From: Thermomonas sp.
GTDB taxonomy: Bacteria > Pseudomonadota > Gammaproteobacteria > Xanthomonadales > Xanthomonadaceae
Direction: 5' to 3'
DNA: 64,000 nucleotides
Assembly (NCBI GenBank): GCA_016720345.1
Contig: JADKKV010000003.1
Span: forward strand, 105,106 to 169,105
A program made the position numbers and the translations under genes. Below, one piece after another: positions 31,813-43,260 of this stretch (position 1 is the first letter of the stretch; every line of letters starts with the position of its first letter). The notes below the pieces were generated by a model. That model saw only the letters and a program-made list of their open reading frames with translations. It did not search any database and was not told where the DNA came from.

Positions 31813-33170
31813 GGGCGGTCCTTCTGCTTGCGCACCTGCGTGCGCGCCGCACGCAGCGTGTCCAGCTTTTCCTTGAGCTTGCCTTCCATGCCGCGTTGCA
31901 CCGGCTGGTAGTACACCCGCTCGCCCATCGCGTCGGGGAAGCCGGTCTGGTCCAGCGCGATGCCGCCATCGACGTCGTGGTCGTACTGGTAGTCCTTGCC
32001 GAAGCCAAGCGATTTCATCAACCGGGTCGGCGCGTTGCGCAGGTGCAGCGGCACGTCCTGGGTGCCGTGCGCTTCGACATCCGCACGCGCGGCATTGAAG
32101 GCGCGATAGGCCGCGTTCGATTTCGCGGTGCTGGCCAGGTACAGGGTGAGCTGCGCAAGCGCGAGTTCGCCTTCCGGCGAACCCAGGCGGTCATAGGCGT
32201 TCCAGGCTTCGATCGCCATCTGCAGCGCGCGCGGGTCTGCAAGGCCGATGTCCTCAACCGCCATCCGGGTCAACCGCCGCGCGAGGTAGCCGGGATCCGC
32301 GCCGCCGTCCAGCATTCGCGCCAGCCAGTACAGCGCCGCGTCAGGATTGGAGCTGCGCACGCATTTGTGCAGTGCCGAGATCTGGTCGTAGGACTGGTCG
32401 CCGCCCTTGTCGAAGCGGCGGGTGCGGTCGGCGAGCACCTGGTGCAGGGTCGCCTCGCTGATGCAGCCACCCTCGCCGTCCGCAAGGTCGGCGGCGATTT
32501 CCAGCAGCGTGAGTGCGCGGCGCACGTCGCCGTCGGCGGCGCCGGCGATCTCGCGCAGTGCGGCATCGGCGACCTCGAGGCAGCGACCGCCGAGGCCGTG
32601 TTCTGCATCGTCCAGCGCATGCCGCAGCGCCAACGCGATGTCGTCCGCGGACACCGCCTCCAGCACGTGCACGCGGCAACGCGACAGCAGCGCGGAATTG
32701 AGTTCGAACGAGGGATTCTCGGTGGTGGCGCCGACGAACAGGATGGTGCCGCGCTCGATGTGCGGCAGGAATGCGTCCTGCTGCGCCTTGTTGAAGCGGT
32801 GCACCTCGTCCACGAACAGCACCGTGCGGCGGCCGGCCTGGAATCGCGCCTGCGCCTGCGCCAGCACCTCGCGCACCTGCGGCAGGCCTGACAGCACCGC
32901 CGAGATCGCCACGAATTCGGCATCGGCGTGGCGCGCAAGCAACAGCGCCAGCGTGGTCTTGCCGCAGCCGGGCGGGCCCCACAGGATCATCGAGTGGACA
33001 TGCCCGCCCTCCACCGCCCGCCGCAGCGCGGACCCGGGCGCGAGCAGCCGGCGCTGGCCAACCATGTCCGCCAGCGCGCGCGGGCGCATGCGTTCGGCCA
33101 GCGGGCGCAGCGAGGCGCTGGCGGCGTCTTGCAGTTCGGGCAGGTCTGCTTGCTTGGGTGGTGCGGGCAT
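31809..33170 (-). CDS. rarA: Replication-associated recombination protein A (MgsA/RarA)
   Basis: A 453-aa AAA+ ATPase of the clamp-loader family acting at stalled forks. Walker A GPPGCGKTTLALLL is at residues 65-78, Walker B LFVDEVHRFNKAQQD follows, and sensor 1 is FVGATTENPSFE. The C-terminal tetramerisation region includes RKSNxAY-like SNAAYRAF and PLHLRNAPTRLMK. Normal length. crcB is its translationally coupled partner. Confidence 0.95.
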   Translation of the reverse strand: MPAPPKQADLPELQDAASASLRPLAERMRPRALADMVGQRRLLAPGSALRRAVEGGHVHSMILWGPPGCGKTTLALLLARHADAEFVAISAVLSGLPQVREVLAQAQARFQAGRRTVLFVDEVHRFNKAQQDAFLPHIERGTILFVGATTENPSFELNSALLSRCRVHVLEAVSADDIALALRHALDDAEHGLGGRCLEVADAALREIAGAADGDVRRALTLLEIAADLADGEGGCISEATLHQVLADRTRRFDKGGDQSYDQISALHKCVRSSNPDAALYWLARMLDGGADPGYLARRLTRMAVEDIGLADPRALQMAIEAWNAYDRLGSPEGELALAQLTLYLASTAKSNAAYRAFNAARADVEAHGTQDVPLHLRNAPTRLMKSLGFGKDYQYDHDVDGGIALDQTGFPDAMGERVYYQPVQRGMEGKLKEKLDTLRAARTQVRKQKDRP

Positions 33171-33245
33171 CCCGCGATTCTACGCGGGCATCGTCAAGAC
33201 GATTTCAGGCAGCCACCCGGCCCCGCCCGCCAGGGCGGGCGTTCG

Positions 33246-33280
33246 ACGAGCCGCGCGCCAGTGGCGCGCAAGCGGCTCGT
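33246..33280 (-). repeat. TTGC/ACT hairpin, copy 3 (rarA-lolA region)
   Basis: On the minus strand: outer stem ACGAGCCGC/GCGGCTCGT, one-sided TTGC bulge, inner stem GCGCC/GGCGC and loop ACT. It has the same plan as copies 1 and 2 with entirely different stem bases. It lies just after the lolA stop, so it may help end that transcript. Confidence 0.55.
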
Positions 33281-33281
33281 T

Positions 33282-33899
33282 TCACCCGCCGATCACGTCC
33301 ACGCCCTTGCCCGGCCGGTAGACGAAGGTGCCCTTCGCGAAGGTCGGGTTGCGCTTCCAGCCGCTGAAGGAAATCGTGGTGCGCTGGCCCAGCGCATCGA
33401 TGTATTCCATCTGCACCAGCCCGGCCTTGCCAAAGCCGAGCCGCGCGGACTTGAACGGCGCCGTGGCCTGCTTCGGGGTGAGCCGCAGCCATTCCACGCC
33501 AGCGACCGTGCCGGCATCCTGGACCGTGAATTCGCGGTCGAGCCTGGACGGATCCAGCAGGATCGCCAGCGGGCTGTTGGCTTCCTCCACGCCCTGCGGG
33601 CGCTTGCTGACCTGCTGCAGGTCGGGGTCATGCACCCAAACGGTGGTGCCGTCGGCCACGATCAGCTGCGGATACGGCTTGACGTATTCCCAGCGGAACA
33701 GCCGCGGCGCGGACAACGCCACCCGTCCGGTCGAAGCTTCCTTCTGCTTGCCGCGGGCGTCGAACACCTGCTGGCTGAACTGCCCGTCGAGGCCCTTCAG
33801 GCCCTTGGTGAAGGTGTCGAGCTGGTCGCGCCCGCCGGCATTGGCGGCAGTCGCGGCCAGCAGCAGTGCGGCGGCCAGGATGGATGTCGCAGGCTTCAT
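33282..33899 (-). CDS. lolA: Outer-membrane lipoprotein carrier protein LolA
   Basis: A 205-aa periplasmic chaperone that carries lipoproteins from LolCDE to LolB. The signal peptide (residues 1-21) ends ATAANA. The mature part has LDGQFSQQVFDARGK, RPRLFRWEYVKPYPQLIVADG-type LolA motifs and the C-terminal strand GTFVYRPGKGVDVIGG. AAGGAG supports the ATG at 33899. ftsK lies upstream, the usual ftsK-lolA-rarA order in gammaproteobacteria. Confidence 0.95.
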   Translation of the reverse strand: MKPATSILAAALLLAATAANAGGRDQLDTFTKGLKGLDGQFSQQVFDARGKQKEASTGRVALSAPRLFRWEYVKPYPQLIVADGTTVWVHDPDLQQVSKRPQGVEEANSPLAILLDPSRLDREFTVQDAGTVAGVEWLRLTPKQATAPFKSARLGFGKAGLVQMEYIDALGQRTTISFSGWKRNPTFAKGTFVYRPGKGVDVIGG

Positions 33900-33928
33900 G
33901 GGGAGTCTCCTTCGGTAGGCGCGGCGTC

Positions 33929-34033
33929 GGCACAGGCGGTAGGCGGCCCTTGCCACGAAATCAAGGAGGAGGCAGTGGCCGCAAGGCCAGTGCCGGGGGA
34001 CGTTCGCGGCAAGGGCCGCGTACCGCCCGTGCC
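33929..34033 (+). repeat. Structured intergenic element, copy A (lolA-ftsK)
   Basis: Outer arms 33929-33954 and 34008-34033 are complementary over 26 bp with two mismatches. They enclose CGAAATCAAGGAGGAGGCA, a variable small hairpin with a GCAA loop, and GCCGGGGGACGTTCGC. The core is shared with copies at 39905-40010, 51283-51382 and 51428-51529; the arms are not. It fills the gap between ftsK and lolA. Confidence 0.7.
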
Positions 34034-34115
34034 GCGACCTTGCGATGCAGTGTGTGCGAAGAAACCTGAATGCGACTGCACGCAAACCGAGCGGGGCTGA
34101 ATCGCCTGCTCGTGG

Positions 34116-36491
34116 TCAGGGACGCGGCGGCGGCGGTGCCAGCACGGAGCGGTCGCCATTGTGTTCCGGCGTGCTGACGATGCCCGCCGCTTCCATCGCC
34201 TCGATCATGCGCGCGGCGCGGTTGTAGCCGATCTTGAGTCGCCGCTGCACGCCGGAGATCGAGGCGCGGCGGGTTTCGGTGACGATCTGCACGGCCTGGT
34301 CGTACAGCGGGTCGGCTTCCGGATCGTCGCTGCCGGATGCGGTCTCCGGCAGCCCGGTGGCACCCACGCTGCTGCCGTCGTACATCGTCTGCGCTTCTTC
34401 CAGCACGCCTTCGATGTAGTCCGGCCCTCCCCCGCTCTGCTTGAGATGGTCGACCACCCGATGCACTTCCTCGTCGCTGACGAAGGCGCCATGCACGCGC
34501 TCCGGCATCGCGGTGCCGGGCGGAAGGTACAGCATGTCGCCGTGGCCCAGCAGTGTTTCCGCGCCGCTCTGGTCGAGGATGGTGCGGCTGTCGATCTTGC
34601 TGCTCACCTGGAACGCGATGCGGGTCGGGATGTTGGCCTTGATCAGGCCGGTGATCACGTCCACCGACGGGCGCTGGGTGGCCAGGATCAGGTGGATGCC
34701 GGCCGCACGTGCCTTCTGCGCCAGCCGCGCGATGAGTTCCTCGACCTTCTTGCCGACGATCATCATCATGTCGGCGAATTCGTCGATGAAGATGACGATG
34801 AACGGCAGCGTTTCCAGCTGGCGCGGCGCCTCGTCCAGCGCCGCATTGGGCTTGAACAGCGGGTCCATCATCGGCTGCCCGGCGTCCTGCGCGTCCTTCA
34901 CCTTCTTGTTGAAGCCGGCCAGGTTGCGCACGCCGACCGCGCTCATCAGCTTGTAGCGGCGCTCCATTTCCGCCACGCACCAGCGCAGGCCGTTGGCGGC
35001 CTCCTTCATGTCGGTGACCACCGGCGCCAGCAGGTGCGGGATGCCCTGGTAGACGCTGAGCTCCAGCATCTTCGGGTCGATCATCAGCATCCGCAGGTCC
35101 TTCGCGGATGCCTTGTACAGCAGGCTCAGCACCATCGCGTTGACCGCGACCGACTTGCCCGAACCGGTAGTGCCGGCAACCAGCAGGTGCGGCATCCGCG
35201 CCAGGTCGGCCACCGTCGGCCGGCCGGCGATGTCCTTGCCCAGCGCCAGCGTCAGCGGGCTGTTGGACTTGTCGTATTCCTTGGAGCGCAGCAGTTCGCT
35301 CAGGTAGATCATCTCGCGGTGGGTGTTCGGCGTTTCCAGGCCGATCACCGACTTGCCCGGGATCACGTCGACCACCCGCACCGACTTCACCGACAGCCCG
35401 CGCGCGATGTCCTTGTCCAGCGAGGAAATCTGGCTGACCTTGACCCCCGCCGCCGGCTGTACCTCGAAGCGGGTGATCACAGGGCCCGGATAGGCACCCA
35501 CCACTTCCGCGTCGATGCGGAAGTCCTTGAGCTTGAATTCGATCTGCCGCGACAGCGTTTCCAGGGTCTCCTCGCTGTAGCCCTTGGGCTGCGGCTTGGG
35601 ATCGTCCAGCAGCGCCAGCGGCGGGATGCCGGAGCCGTCGCCGCCTTGGAACAGCGGGATCTGGGTCTCGCGCTTGGCGCGGTCGCTCTTCTCGACCACC
35701 GGCGCGGCCGGCGGCTCGATCTTCACCGGTGCACGCTTCGCGCGCAGCTCGGTATCGACCTTGCGCGCTTCCCCGCGTTCCTCGCGCAGCGCCCGGGTTT
35801 CCTGCCATTCGCTGGCCTGCTGCGCACTCTTGCGCGCGCCGCGGCTGAGCAGGCCGGGCAGCGCCAGCACCCAGCCGCCGATCCGGTCCATCACCGCCAG
35901 CCACGACAACCCGGTGGCCAGGGTCACCGAGATCAGGAACAGGCTGAGCAGGAACAGGTTGGCGCCGAGTGCGCCGAACAGCATGCCCAGCGAGTTGCCG
36001 ATCAGCTGCCCCACCACACCGCCGCTGCCTTCGGGCAAATCATGGGAACCCGCTACACGAAGGGCCAGCAGGCCGGTGGCGGAGACAAGGAACCCAACGA
36101 TGCCGATCAGGCGCAAGGCGGGACCGAGGTCGGCATCGCCATCGCCATCGCTGTCCATCCCGAACAGCGCGATCCAGGCGATCGCACCGAGCACCACCGG
36201 CAGCAGGAACGCCACGTAGCCGGTCAGCATCAGCAGCACGTCGGCAATCCACGCACCGACGCGGCCACAGGCGTTGTGGACCGGCGCGGTGATGCTGCCG
36301 GACGACGAGAACCCGGGATCGGCCGGCGAATAGGTGACCAGGCAGGCGAGCAGGAACAGCAGCAGCGGCGCCACCGCGATCAGCGCGAGGTCGCGCCACA
36401 GCCGCTGGCGCCCCGGGCTCATCGCCGGCTTGCTGGCCCGGGACGCAGGCTTGCGCCCTGCCTTGCCCATTTCGGGAGCCGTGCGTGCCAC
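34116..36491 (-). CDS. ftsK: DNA translocase FtsK
   Basis: A 791-aa septal DNA pump for chromosome segregation. Four N-terminal TM helices (about residues 30-205), a short linker, then the motor with Walker [17 protein letters not shown] near residue 440 and Walker [14 protein letters not shown]. The C-terminal gamma winged-helix domain ([24 protein letters not shown]) reads KOPS and activates XerD. The start shown is GTG; an ATG seven codons later (36470) is an alternative. A dif-like site lies 2.7 kb away. Confidence 0.95.
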   Translation of the reverse strand: MARTAPEMGKAGRKPASRASKPAMSPGRQRLWRDLALIAVAPLLLFLLACLVTYSPADPGFSSSGSITAPVHNACGRVGAWIADVLLMLTGYVAFLLPVVLGAIAWIALFGMDSDGDGDADLGPALRLIGIVGFLVSATGLLALRVAGSHDLPEGSGGVVGQLIGNSLGMLFGALGANLFLLSLFLISVTLATGLSWLAVMDRIGGWVLALPGLLSRGARKSAQQASEWQETRALREERGEARKVDTELRAKRAPVKIEPPAAPVVEKSDRAKRETQIPLFQGGDGSGIPPLALLDDPKPQPKGYSEETLETLSRQIEFKLKDFRIDAEVVGAYPGPVITRFEVQPAAGVKVSQISSLDKDIARGLSVKSVRVVDVIPGKSVIGLETPNTHREMIYLSELLRSKEYDKSNSPLTLALGKDIAGRPTVADLARMPHLLVAGTTGSGKSVAVNAMVLSLLYKASAKDLRMLMIDPKMLELSVYQGIPHLLAPVVTDMKEAANGLRWCVAEMERRYKLMSAVGVRNLAGFNKKVKDAQDAGQPMMDPLFKPNAALDEAPRQLETLPFIVIFIDEFADMMMIVGKKVEELIARLAQKARAAGIHLILATQRPSVDVITGLIKANIPTRIAFQVSSKIDSRTILDQSGAETLLGHGDMLYLPPGTAMPERVHGAFVSDEEVHRVVDHLKQSGGGPDYIEGVLEEAQTMYDGSSVGATGLPETASGSDDPEADPLYDQAVQIVTETRRASISGVQRRLKIGYNRAARMIEAMEAAGIVSTPEHNGDRSVLAPPPPRP

Positions 36492-36521
36492 CTGTGATCA
36501 GACCTCAGGAAATTCCCCTAG

Positions 36522-37624
<1,103 letters not shown>

Positions 37625-37625
<1 letters not shown>

Positions 37626-38776
37626 TGGCGGCTGCGCGCCTGCACCGCGCGCTGTCCGAAATCCCCGCCGATGCCTGGGATGCGCTGCACGATGGCCGCA
37701 ACCCCTTCGTCGCCCACGCCTTCCTGGCCGGGCTGGAAGCGCACGGCTGCCTGCGCGAGGCGTGGGGCTGGACACCGTGCCACCTGGGCCTGTGGGACGG
37801 CGATGTGCTGGTCGCGGCCGCGCCCGGCTACCTGAAGTCCAACTCCCACGGCGAATTCGTGTTCGACCATGCGTGGGCGCAGGCGCATGCGCAGCATGGT
37901 CTCGAATACTTCCCGAAATGGCTGGGCGCGGTGCCCTACTCCCCGGTCACCGGGCCGCGGCTGCTGGCCCTGGAGGATGGCGCAAGGCGCGACCTGGTCG
38001 CGGCGATCGCAGGCATGGTGCGTGCGTCCGGGTTGTCGTCGGCGCACGTCAACTTCCACGATGGACCGGACGAGGCGGCGTTCGCCCACGGACAGTCCCC
38101 GGATGACCGGAACTGGTCGCTGCGCGAAGACATCCAGTACCACTGGCACAACGAAGCGGGCTGGACCGGCTTCGACGCCTTCCTGGCGGCGATGGACCAC
38201 AAGCACCGCAAGAACATCCGCCAGGAGCGGCGCAAGCTGCGCGAGGCCGGCATCGATTTCCGCATCGTGCACGGCGACGAGGCCAGCGACGCGGACCTTG
38301 CCGCGATGCACGGCTTCTACCTGGCCACCTTCGCCGACTACGGCAATTCGCCCGCGCTGACCCTCGATTTCCTCCGCCACCTGGCGCGCGAGATGCCCCG
38401 TTCGCTGGTGATCGTGCTGGGCCAGCGGGATGGCGCGCCTGTCGCGGGCGCGCTGTGCCTGCGCGGCGGCGACACGCTCTACGGGCGCTACTGGGGCGCG
38501 TCCGAGCTACATCCCGGCCTGCATTTCGAGACCTGCTACTACCAGGGCATCGAGTACTGCCTGCGCGAAGGCCTGGCCCGCTTCGAGCCGGGGGCACAGG
38601 GCCACCACAAGATCGCGCGCGGCTTCCTGCCCACTTTGGTGCGCAGCCGGCACTGGATCGCGGATCCACGCTTCGCCCGGGCCATCGGCGCATGGTGCAT
38701 GGAGGAACGCGAGGCCGTCCGCGCCCACCTGCAGCAGTCGCTGGCGCATTCCCCCTTCCGCGCAGGCCCGGCATGA
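37625..38776 (+). CDS. FemAB/GNAT-like DUF482 N-acyltransferase
   Basis: A 383-aa protein of the DUF482 (peptidogalycan biosynthesis) family, built on a double GNAT fold. Typical motifs are NPFVAHAFLAGLE near the start, YLKSNSHGEFVFDHAWA, then HRKNIRQERRKLREAG and the C-terminal signature FEPGAQGHHKIARGFLP. The substrate is unknown. The gene is translationally coupled to trxB upstream and overlaps aat downstream (ATGA), a frequent arrangement that ties it to aat. Confidence 0.85.
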
Positions 38777-39522
38777 GCCTGCGCCTGTTGCAGGTGGACA
38801 ACGATCCCGGGGCGCCGTTCCCGCCGGTGGACCAGGCGCTTGCCGAACCGGATGGCCTGCTCGCCTTCGGTGGCGACCTGTCGCCGCAGCGCCTGCTCAA
38901 CGCCTACCGGCACGGCATCTTCCCGTGGTTCTCGGATGGCGAGCCGATCCTGTGGTGGAGTCCGTCGCGGCGCGCGGTGTTCCGGACCGATGGCGTGCAC
39001 CTGTCGTCGCGGTTCCGGCGCGGGTTGCGGACCTCGCGACTGCTGGTGCGCGCGGATACCGCGTTCGATGCGGTGATCGGTGCCTGCGCGCACAACCCGC
39101 GCCCGGGCCAGTCCGGCGGGACGTGGATCACCCGGGGGATGATCCAGGCGTACGCACGGCTGCATCGGCTTGGCCATGCGCACAGCATCGAGGTGTGGGA
39201 TGGCGAACACCTCGTCGGCGGCCTGTACGGCCTTGCGATCGGTCGGATGTTCTGCGGCGAAAGCATGTTCTCCGCGCAATCCGGCGCATCCAGCGTGGCC
39301 CTGGCGGCCCTCGCCCGCCGGCTGCACGGGTGGGGCTGGCCGCTGATCGACGCGCAGGTGCCGAACGACCATACGCGTCGGCTGGGCGTGGAAACCTGGT
39401 CGCGGGGCGCGTACCTGCAGGCGCTGGCGGGCTTGCGCGACGCACCGGACGCGGTGGAAGCGTGGAGCGGACGCTTCGGCGACATCGCGGCGGCGGAGCT
39501 CGCCCACCCGGCGGCGGCTTAA
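38773..39522 (+). CDS. aat: Leucyl/phenylalanyl-tRNA-protein transferase
   Basis: A 249-aa enzyme that adds Leu or Phe to N-terminal Lys/Arg, creating N-end-rule degrons for ClpS-ClpAP. Family blocks GLLAFGGDLSPQRLLNAYRHGIFPWF, PILWWSPSRRAV, and GLAIGRMFCGESMFS are present. clpA and clpS lie 0.5-3 kb downstream, so adaptor, protease unfoldase and degron writer are neighbours. Confidence 0.96.
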   Translation: MSLRLLQVDNDPGAPFPPVDQALAEPDGLLAFGGDLSPQRLLNAYRHGIFPWFSDGEPILWWSPSRRAVFRTDGVHLSSRFRRGLRTSRLLVRADTAFDAVIGACAHNPRPGQSGGTWITRGMIQAYARLHRLGHAHSIEVWDGEHLVGGLYGLAIGRMFCGESMFSAQSGASSVALAALARRLHGWGWPLIDAQVPNDHTRRLGVETWSRGAYLQALAGLRDAPDAVEAWSGRFGDIAAAELAHPAAA

Positions 39523-39621
39523 CGGGTTTTTTGCAAGCCCTCGCCACGCGTGTCAGAATGCCGCGCTTCGGGTCGCGGTCGCGGCCCGGCTTCACGTTTC
39601 AATCCGGGAATACCAGCCACA

Positions 39622-39840
39622 GTGGCAAAAGACGACGTCATCGAATTTGAAGGCACGATCTCCGAGACCCTTCCGAACACCATGTTCCGGGTCAAGCTGG
39701 AGAACGGCCACGAGATCATCGCGCACATCTCCGGGCGCATGCGCAAGAACTACATCCGCATCCTGACGGGGGACAAGGTCAAGATCGAGATGACCCCGTA
39801 CGACCTCTCGAAGGGGCGCATCACCTATCGCATGAAGTGA
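39622..39840 (+). CDS. infA: Translation initiation factor IF-1
   Basis: A 72-aa S1-fold protein binding the 30S A site. It starts at GTG (39622) and reads (M)[19 protein letters not shown], ending KGRITYRMK, the canonical length. An intrinsic terminator follows 22 bp later. The aat-infA-clpA arrangement is common in gammaproteobacteria. Confidence 0.97.
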   Translation: MAKDDVIEFEGTISETLPNTMFRVKLENGHEIIAHISGRMRKNYIRILTGDKVKIEMTPYDLSKGRITYRMK

Positions 39841-39861
39841 CCTTCATCGCGGCATCATCGA

Positions 39862-39886
39862 AAAGGCGGCCACTGGCCGCCTTTTT
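39862..39886 (+). terminator. Intrinsic terminator of infA
   Basis: GGCGGCC pairs with GGCCGCC around an ACT loop, flanked by A4 and T5. It is bidirectional in form, so it could also help stop clpA transcription. Confidence 0.92.
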
Positions 39887-39904
39887 CGTTGCCGGCGCGA
39901 GAGA

Positions 39905-40010
39905 GGTTGCCCTGCCGGGGCACTGTTTCGCGAATGTCCTCCGGCTGCGGCCTAGCGGCCTTGCCTCCCCCTTGATTTCGCGAAACGGACAGCGCCCCGG
40001 CAGGGCAACC
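39905..40010 (-). repeat. Structured intergenic element, copy B (infA-clpA)
   Basis: Perfect 17-bp outer arms (39905-39921 and 39994-40010) and an inner TTTCGCGAA/TTCGCGAAA pairing enclose the conserved core in minus orientation: CGAAATCAAGGGGGAGGCA, a variable hairpin, then GCCGGAGGACATTCGCG. Relative to the other copies one A-to-G and one G-to-A change face each other across the internal loop. Confidence 0.7.
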
Positions 40011-40024
40011 GTCCCCATCCGCGC

Positions 40025-42304
40025 CTACTCGACAACCGCCGGCAGCAGCTTCTCCGGCTCGGCCTGCACGTCCAGTGCCAGTTCGCCGTCGGCGACATCC
40101 AGGCGGACGCGGCCGCCGTTGACCAGCTTGCCGAACAGCAGTTCGTCGGCCAGTGGGCGCTTGACCTTGTCCTGGATCAGGCGGCCCATCGGGCGTGCGC
40201 CCATCAGCGGGTCGAAGCCGTGCTGGGCCAGCCAGTCGCGCGCGGCCGGGGTGGCCGACAGCGACACCAGCTTCTCGTGCAGCAGCACTTCCAGCTCGAT
40301 CAGGAACTTGTCCACCACCCGCAGGATGTGGTCGAAGCCCAGCGCCTGGAACTGCACCACCGCGTCCAGGCGGTTGCGGAATTCCGGGGTGAAGCCGCGG
40401 CGGATCGCTTCCATCGAATCGGTGCTGTGGTCCTGCTTGGTGAAGCCGATGGTGCGCCGCGCGGCCTGGGTGGCGCCGGCGTTGGTGGTCATCACCAGGA
40501 TCACGTTGCGGAAGTTCGCCTCGCGGCCGTTGGTGTCGGTCAGCACGCCGCGGTCCATGACCTGCAGCAGGATGTTGAAGATGTCCGGGTGCGCCTTCTC
40601 GATCTCGTCGAGCAGCAGCACGCAGTGCGGCGTCTTGACGATCTTCTCGGTCAGCAGGCCGCCCTGGTCGAAGCCGACATAGCCCGGGGGCGCGCCGATC
40701 AGGCGGCTCACCGAATGCGGTTCCATGTATTCGGACATGTCGAAGCGGACCAGCTCGATCCCCAGCTGCATCGCCAGCTGCTTGGTCACTTCGGTCTTGC
40801 CGACGCCGGTGGGGCCGGCGAACAGGAAGTTGCCGATCGGCTTGTCCGGGTTGCCCAGCCCGCTGCGCGCCAGCTTGATCGCGGAGGTCAGGCTGGTGAT
40901 CGCCTCGTCCTGGCCGAAGATCACCATCTTCAGGTTGCGCTCCAGGTGCTGCAGCACGTCCTTGTCGGAACTGCTGACCTGCTTGGCCGGGATCCGCGCC
41001 ATCTTGGCCACGATGGTCTCGATTTCCTCGACGTCGATCAGGCTCTTGCGGGTCTCCAGCGGCAGCAGGCGCTGGCGCGCGCCGGCCTCGTCGATCACGT
41101 CGATCGCCTTGTCCGGCAGCAGGCGGTCGCCGATGTGCTTGACCGACAGGTCCACCGCGGCCTTGATCGCCTCGTCGGCGTAGGCGACGCCGTGGTGCGC
41201 CTCGTAGCGCGGCTTCAGGCCCTGCAGGATCTCGATGGTTTCGCCCACCGTGGGCTCGACGATGTCGATCTTCTGGAAGCGCCGCGCCAGCGCGCGGTCC
41301 TTCTCGAAGATCCCGCGGTATTCCTGGAAGGTGGTGGAGCCGATGCAGCGCAGGTCGCCGCTGGCCAGCATCGGCTTGATCAGGTTGGATGCGTCCATGG
41401 TCCCGCCGCTGGCGGAGCCGGCGCCGATGATGGTGTGGATCTCGTCGATGAACAGGATCGCGTGCGGCAGCTTCTTCATCGCCGCCAGCACCGCCTTCAG
41501 GCGCTTCTCGAAGTCGCCGCGGTACTTGGTGCCGGCGACCAGTGCGCCGAGGTCGAGCGAATAGATCACCGCCTCGCCGAGCACCTCGGGAACGTCGCCC
41601 TCGACGATCCGCTTGGCCAGCCCTTCCGCCAGCGCGGTCTTGCCGACGCCGGCCTCGCCCACGTACAGCGGGTTGTTCTTGCGCCGGCGGCACAGCACCT
41701 GGATGGTGCGCTCCACTTCCTCGGCGCGGCCGACCAGCGGGTCGATCCTGCCGGCCGCCGCCAGCTCGTTGAGGTTGCTGGCGAATTCGGCGAGCGCGTC
41801 GCCCTTGTGCTCGGCCTCGGCGCCTTCCTGCCTGGCCTCGCCTTCCTGCGGCGGCGCGGGTTCGTCCTCGCCGTTGCGGGCGATCCCGTGCGAGATGTAA
41901 TTGACCACGTCGAGCCGGTGCACGTCCTGCTGGTTGAGGAAGTACACGGCGTGCGAGTCCTTTTCGCCGAAGATCGCCACCAGCACGTTGGCGCCGGTCA
42001 CTTCCTTCTTGCCGGAGGACTGCACGTGGTAGACCGCGCGCTGCAGCACGCGCTGGAAGCCCAGCGTGGGCTGGGTGTCGCGGCCGTCGTCCTCGGCCAG
42101 CCGGTTGACCGAGACTTCGATCGCCTCCTCCAGCGCGCCGCGCAGGCGCGGGAAATCGGCGCCGATGGCCTTGAGCACGGCTTCCGCGGACGGGTTGTCG
42201 AGCAGCGCGAGCAACAGGTGTTCGACGGTCATGAACTCGTGGCGCGCGTCGCGGGCGCGCTTGTAGCACTGGCCGATGCTGTGCTCGAGATCCTTGCTGA
42301 ACAT
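40025..42304 (-). CDS. clpA: ATP-dependent Clp protease ATP-binding subunit ClpA
   Basis: A 759-aa AAA+ unfoldase of ClpAP. The N-domain (residues 1-145) binds ClpS. AAA-1 has Walker [22 protein letters not shown]-2 has [18 protein letters not shown], and an IGF/IGL-type ClpP loop is seen as TIGFTKQD. I chose ATG 42304 ([17 protein letters not shown]) because it matches the family N-terminus. clpS is 76 bp upstream on the same strand. Confidence 0.96.
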   Translation of the reverse strand: MFSKDLEHSIGQCYKRARDARHEFMTVEHLLLALLDNPSAEAVLKAIGADFPRLRGALEEAIEVSVNRLAEDDGRDTQPTLGFQRVLQRAVYHVQSSGKKEVTGANVLVAIFGEKDSHAVYFLNQQDVHRLDVVNYISHGIARNGEDEPAPPQEGEARQEGAEAEHKGDALAEFASNLNELAAAGRIDPLVGRAEEVERTIQVLCRRRKNNPLYVGEAGVGKTALAEGLAKRIVEGDVPEVLGEAVIYSLDLGALVAGTKYRGDFEKRLKAVLAAMKKLPHAILFIDEIHTIIGAGSASGGTMDASNLIKPMLASGDLRCIGSTTFQEYRGIFEKDRALARRFQKIDIVEPTVGETIEILQGLKPRYEAHHGVAYADEAIKAAVDLSVKHIGDRLLPDKAIDVIDEAGARQRLLPLETRKSLIDVEEIETIVAKMARIPAKQVSSSDKDVLQHLERNLKMVIFGQDEAITSLTSAIKLARSGLGNPDKPIGNFLFAGPTGVGKTEVTKQLAMQLGIELVRFDMSEYMEPHSVSRLIGAPPGYVGFDQGGLLTEKIVKTPHCVLLLDEIEKAHPDIFNILLQVMDRGVLTDTNGREANFRNVILVMTTNAGATQAARRTIGFTKQDHSTDSMEAIRRGFTPEFRNRLDAVVQFQALGFDHILRVVDKFLIELEVLLHEKLVSLSATPAARDWLAQHGFDPLMGARPMGRLIQDKVKRPLADELLFGKLVNGGRVRLDVADGELALDVQAEPEKLLPAVVE

Positions 42305-42380
42305 GGGGGCTGGACCCTCCGTGGGACTGCTCAAGATGTGGGGCGGGCGCGCACCTCAAACAAGCCCCCGCAGCCCACTT

Positions 42381-42710
42381 CTACGCCTTCTCCATGGTGC
42401 ACAACAGTGGATGCTGGTTCATCCTTGAATATTCGTTCACCTGCGCCACCTTGGACTCGGCGATCTCGCGGGTGAACACCCCGCACACCCCGCGCCCGCG
42501 GGTATGCACGTGCAGCATGACCTGGGTGGCCTGTTCCAGGTTGAGCGGGAAGAACTGCAGCAGCACGTCGACCACGAAATCCATCGGGGTGTAGTCGTCG
42601 TTCAGCAGCAGCACCGAATACAGCGGCGGACGCGCGGTCTGCGGGCGGCTGGGGGCGACCACCACGCCATGTTCGTGCTCGTGCTGGGGTTTGTCGGGCT
42701 TGTGCGGCAT
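42381..42710 (-). CDS. clpS: ATP-dependent Clp protease adaptor ClpS
   Basis: A 109-aa N-recognin that delivers N-end-rule substrates to ClpAP. Conserved blocks [45 protein letters not shown] and the substrate-pocket residues are present after a flexible, His-rich tail of about 25 residues. A TATAAT lies six bases before the ATG, pointing to a leaderless mRNA. Confidence 0.96.
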   Translation of the reverse strand: MPHKPDKPQHEHEHGVVVAPSRPQTARPPLYSVLLLNDDYTPMDFVVDVLLQFFPLNLEQATQVMLHVHTRGRGVCGVFTREIAESKVAQVNEYSRMNQHPLLCTMEKA

Positions 42711-42716
42711 CGGCCA

Positions 42717-42722
42717 ATTATA
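42717..42722 (-). promoter_or_regulatory. Consensus -10 (TATAAT) for a leaderless clpS transcript
   Basis: On the minus strand TATAAT is followed by TGGCCG and then the clpS ATG at 42710. Initiation at the normal distance would place +1 on the start codon. No ribosome-binding site lies between. Confidence 0.5.
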
Positions 42723-42795
42723 CGAAGGGCGCGCGCGTGGACGGCGTCTGCGGCAACAGGGACAATGCGGGCATGACCCTTGAAAACCAAGCACG

Positions 42796-43260
42796 ATGAG
42801 CTATCGCGAAGGCCGATTCTGGCAGCCGGACGTGACCGTGGCCACCGTGGTGGTCCGCGATGGCCGCCTGCTGTGCGTGGAAGAGCGCAGCAACGGCCAG
42901 TTGGTGATCAACCAGCCGGCCGGCCACCTGGAGCCGGACGAAAGCCTGGTGGACGCCGCGGTGCGCGAAACCCGCGAGGAAACCGGCTGGAACGTGCGCA
43001 TCACCCATCTGGTCGGTGCCTACCAGTGGAAGGCGCCCGAGACCCGCCGCCACTACCTGCGCTTCGCGTTCGCCGCCGAAGCGGTCGACCAGATCCCCGG
43101 CCACGCGCTGGACGAGGGCATCGTGCGCGCGCTGTGGCTGACCCCGGGCGAGTTGCAGGACCTGGCGCCGCGCCATCGCAGCCCGCTGGTATGGCGCACG
43201 GTGGCGGATTTCCTCGGTGGCAGCCGGCACCCGCTGGCGCTGGTGCAGCAGTTGGCATGA
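42796..43260 (+). CDS. nudJ: NUDIX phosphatase NudJ
   Basis: A 154-aa Nudix hydrolase; NudJ removes phosphate from HMP-PP and nucleoside tri- and diphosphates. The Nudix box is [23 protein letters not shown] (residues 40-62), fully matching GX5EX7REUXEEXGU. It overlaps mnmA (ATGA), the conserved nudJ-mnmA-hflD order. It diverges from clpS with 85 bp between. Confidence 0.92.
   Translation: MSYREGRFWQPDVTVATVVVRDGRLLCVEERSNGQLVINQPAGHLEPDESLVDAAVRETREETGWNVRITHLVGAYQWKAPETRRHYLRFAFAAEAVDQIPGHALDEGIVRALWLTPGELQDLAPRHRSPLVWRTVADFLGGSRHPLALVQQLA

Noticed and set aside
33955-33980. AAGGAGGAGG in the structured core as a ribosome-binding site for a small gene
   Set aside because: No consistent start codon or open frame follows it across the four copies, and the sequence after it is the variable hairpin.
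33929-34033. Structured elements as integron attC sites
   Set aside because: They lack the GTTRRRY/RYYYAAC core sites and extrahelical-base pattern, are not next to cassette-like ORFs, and no integron integrase is present.
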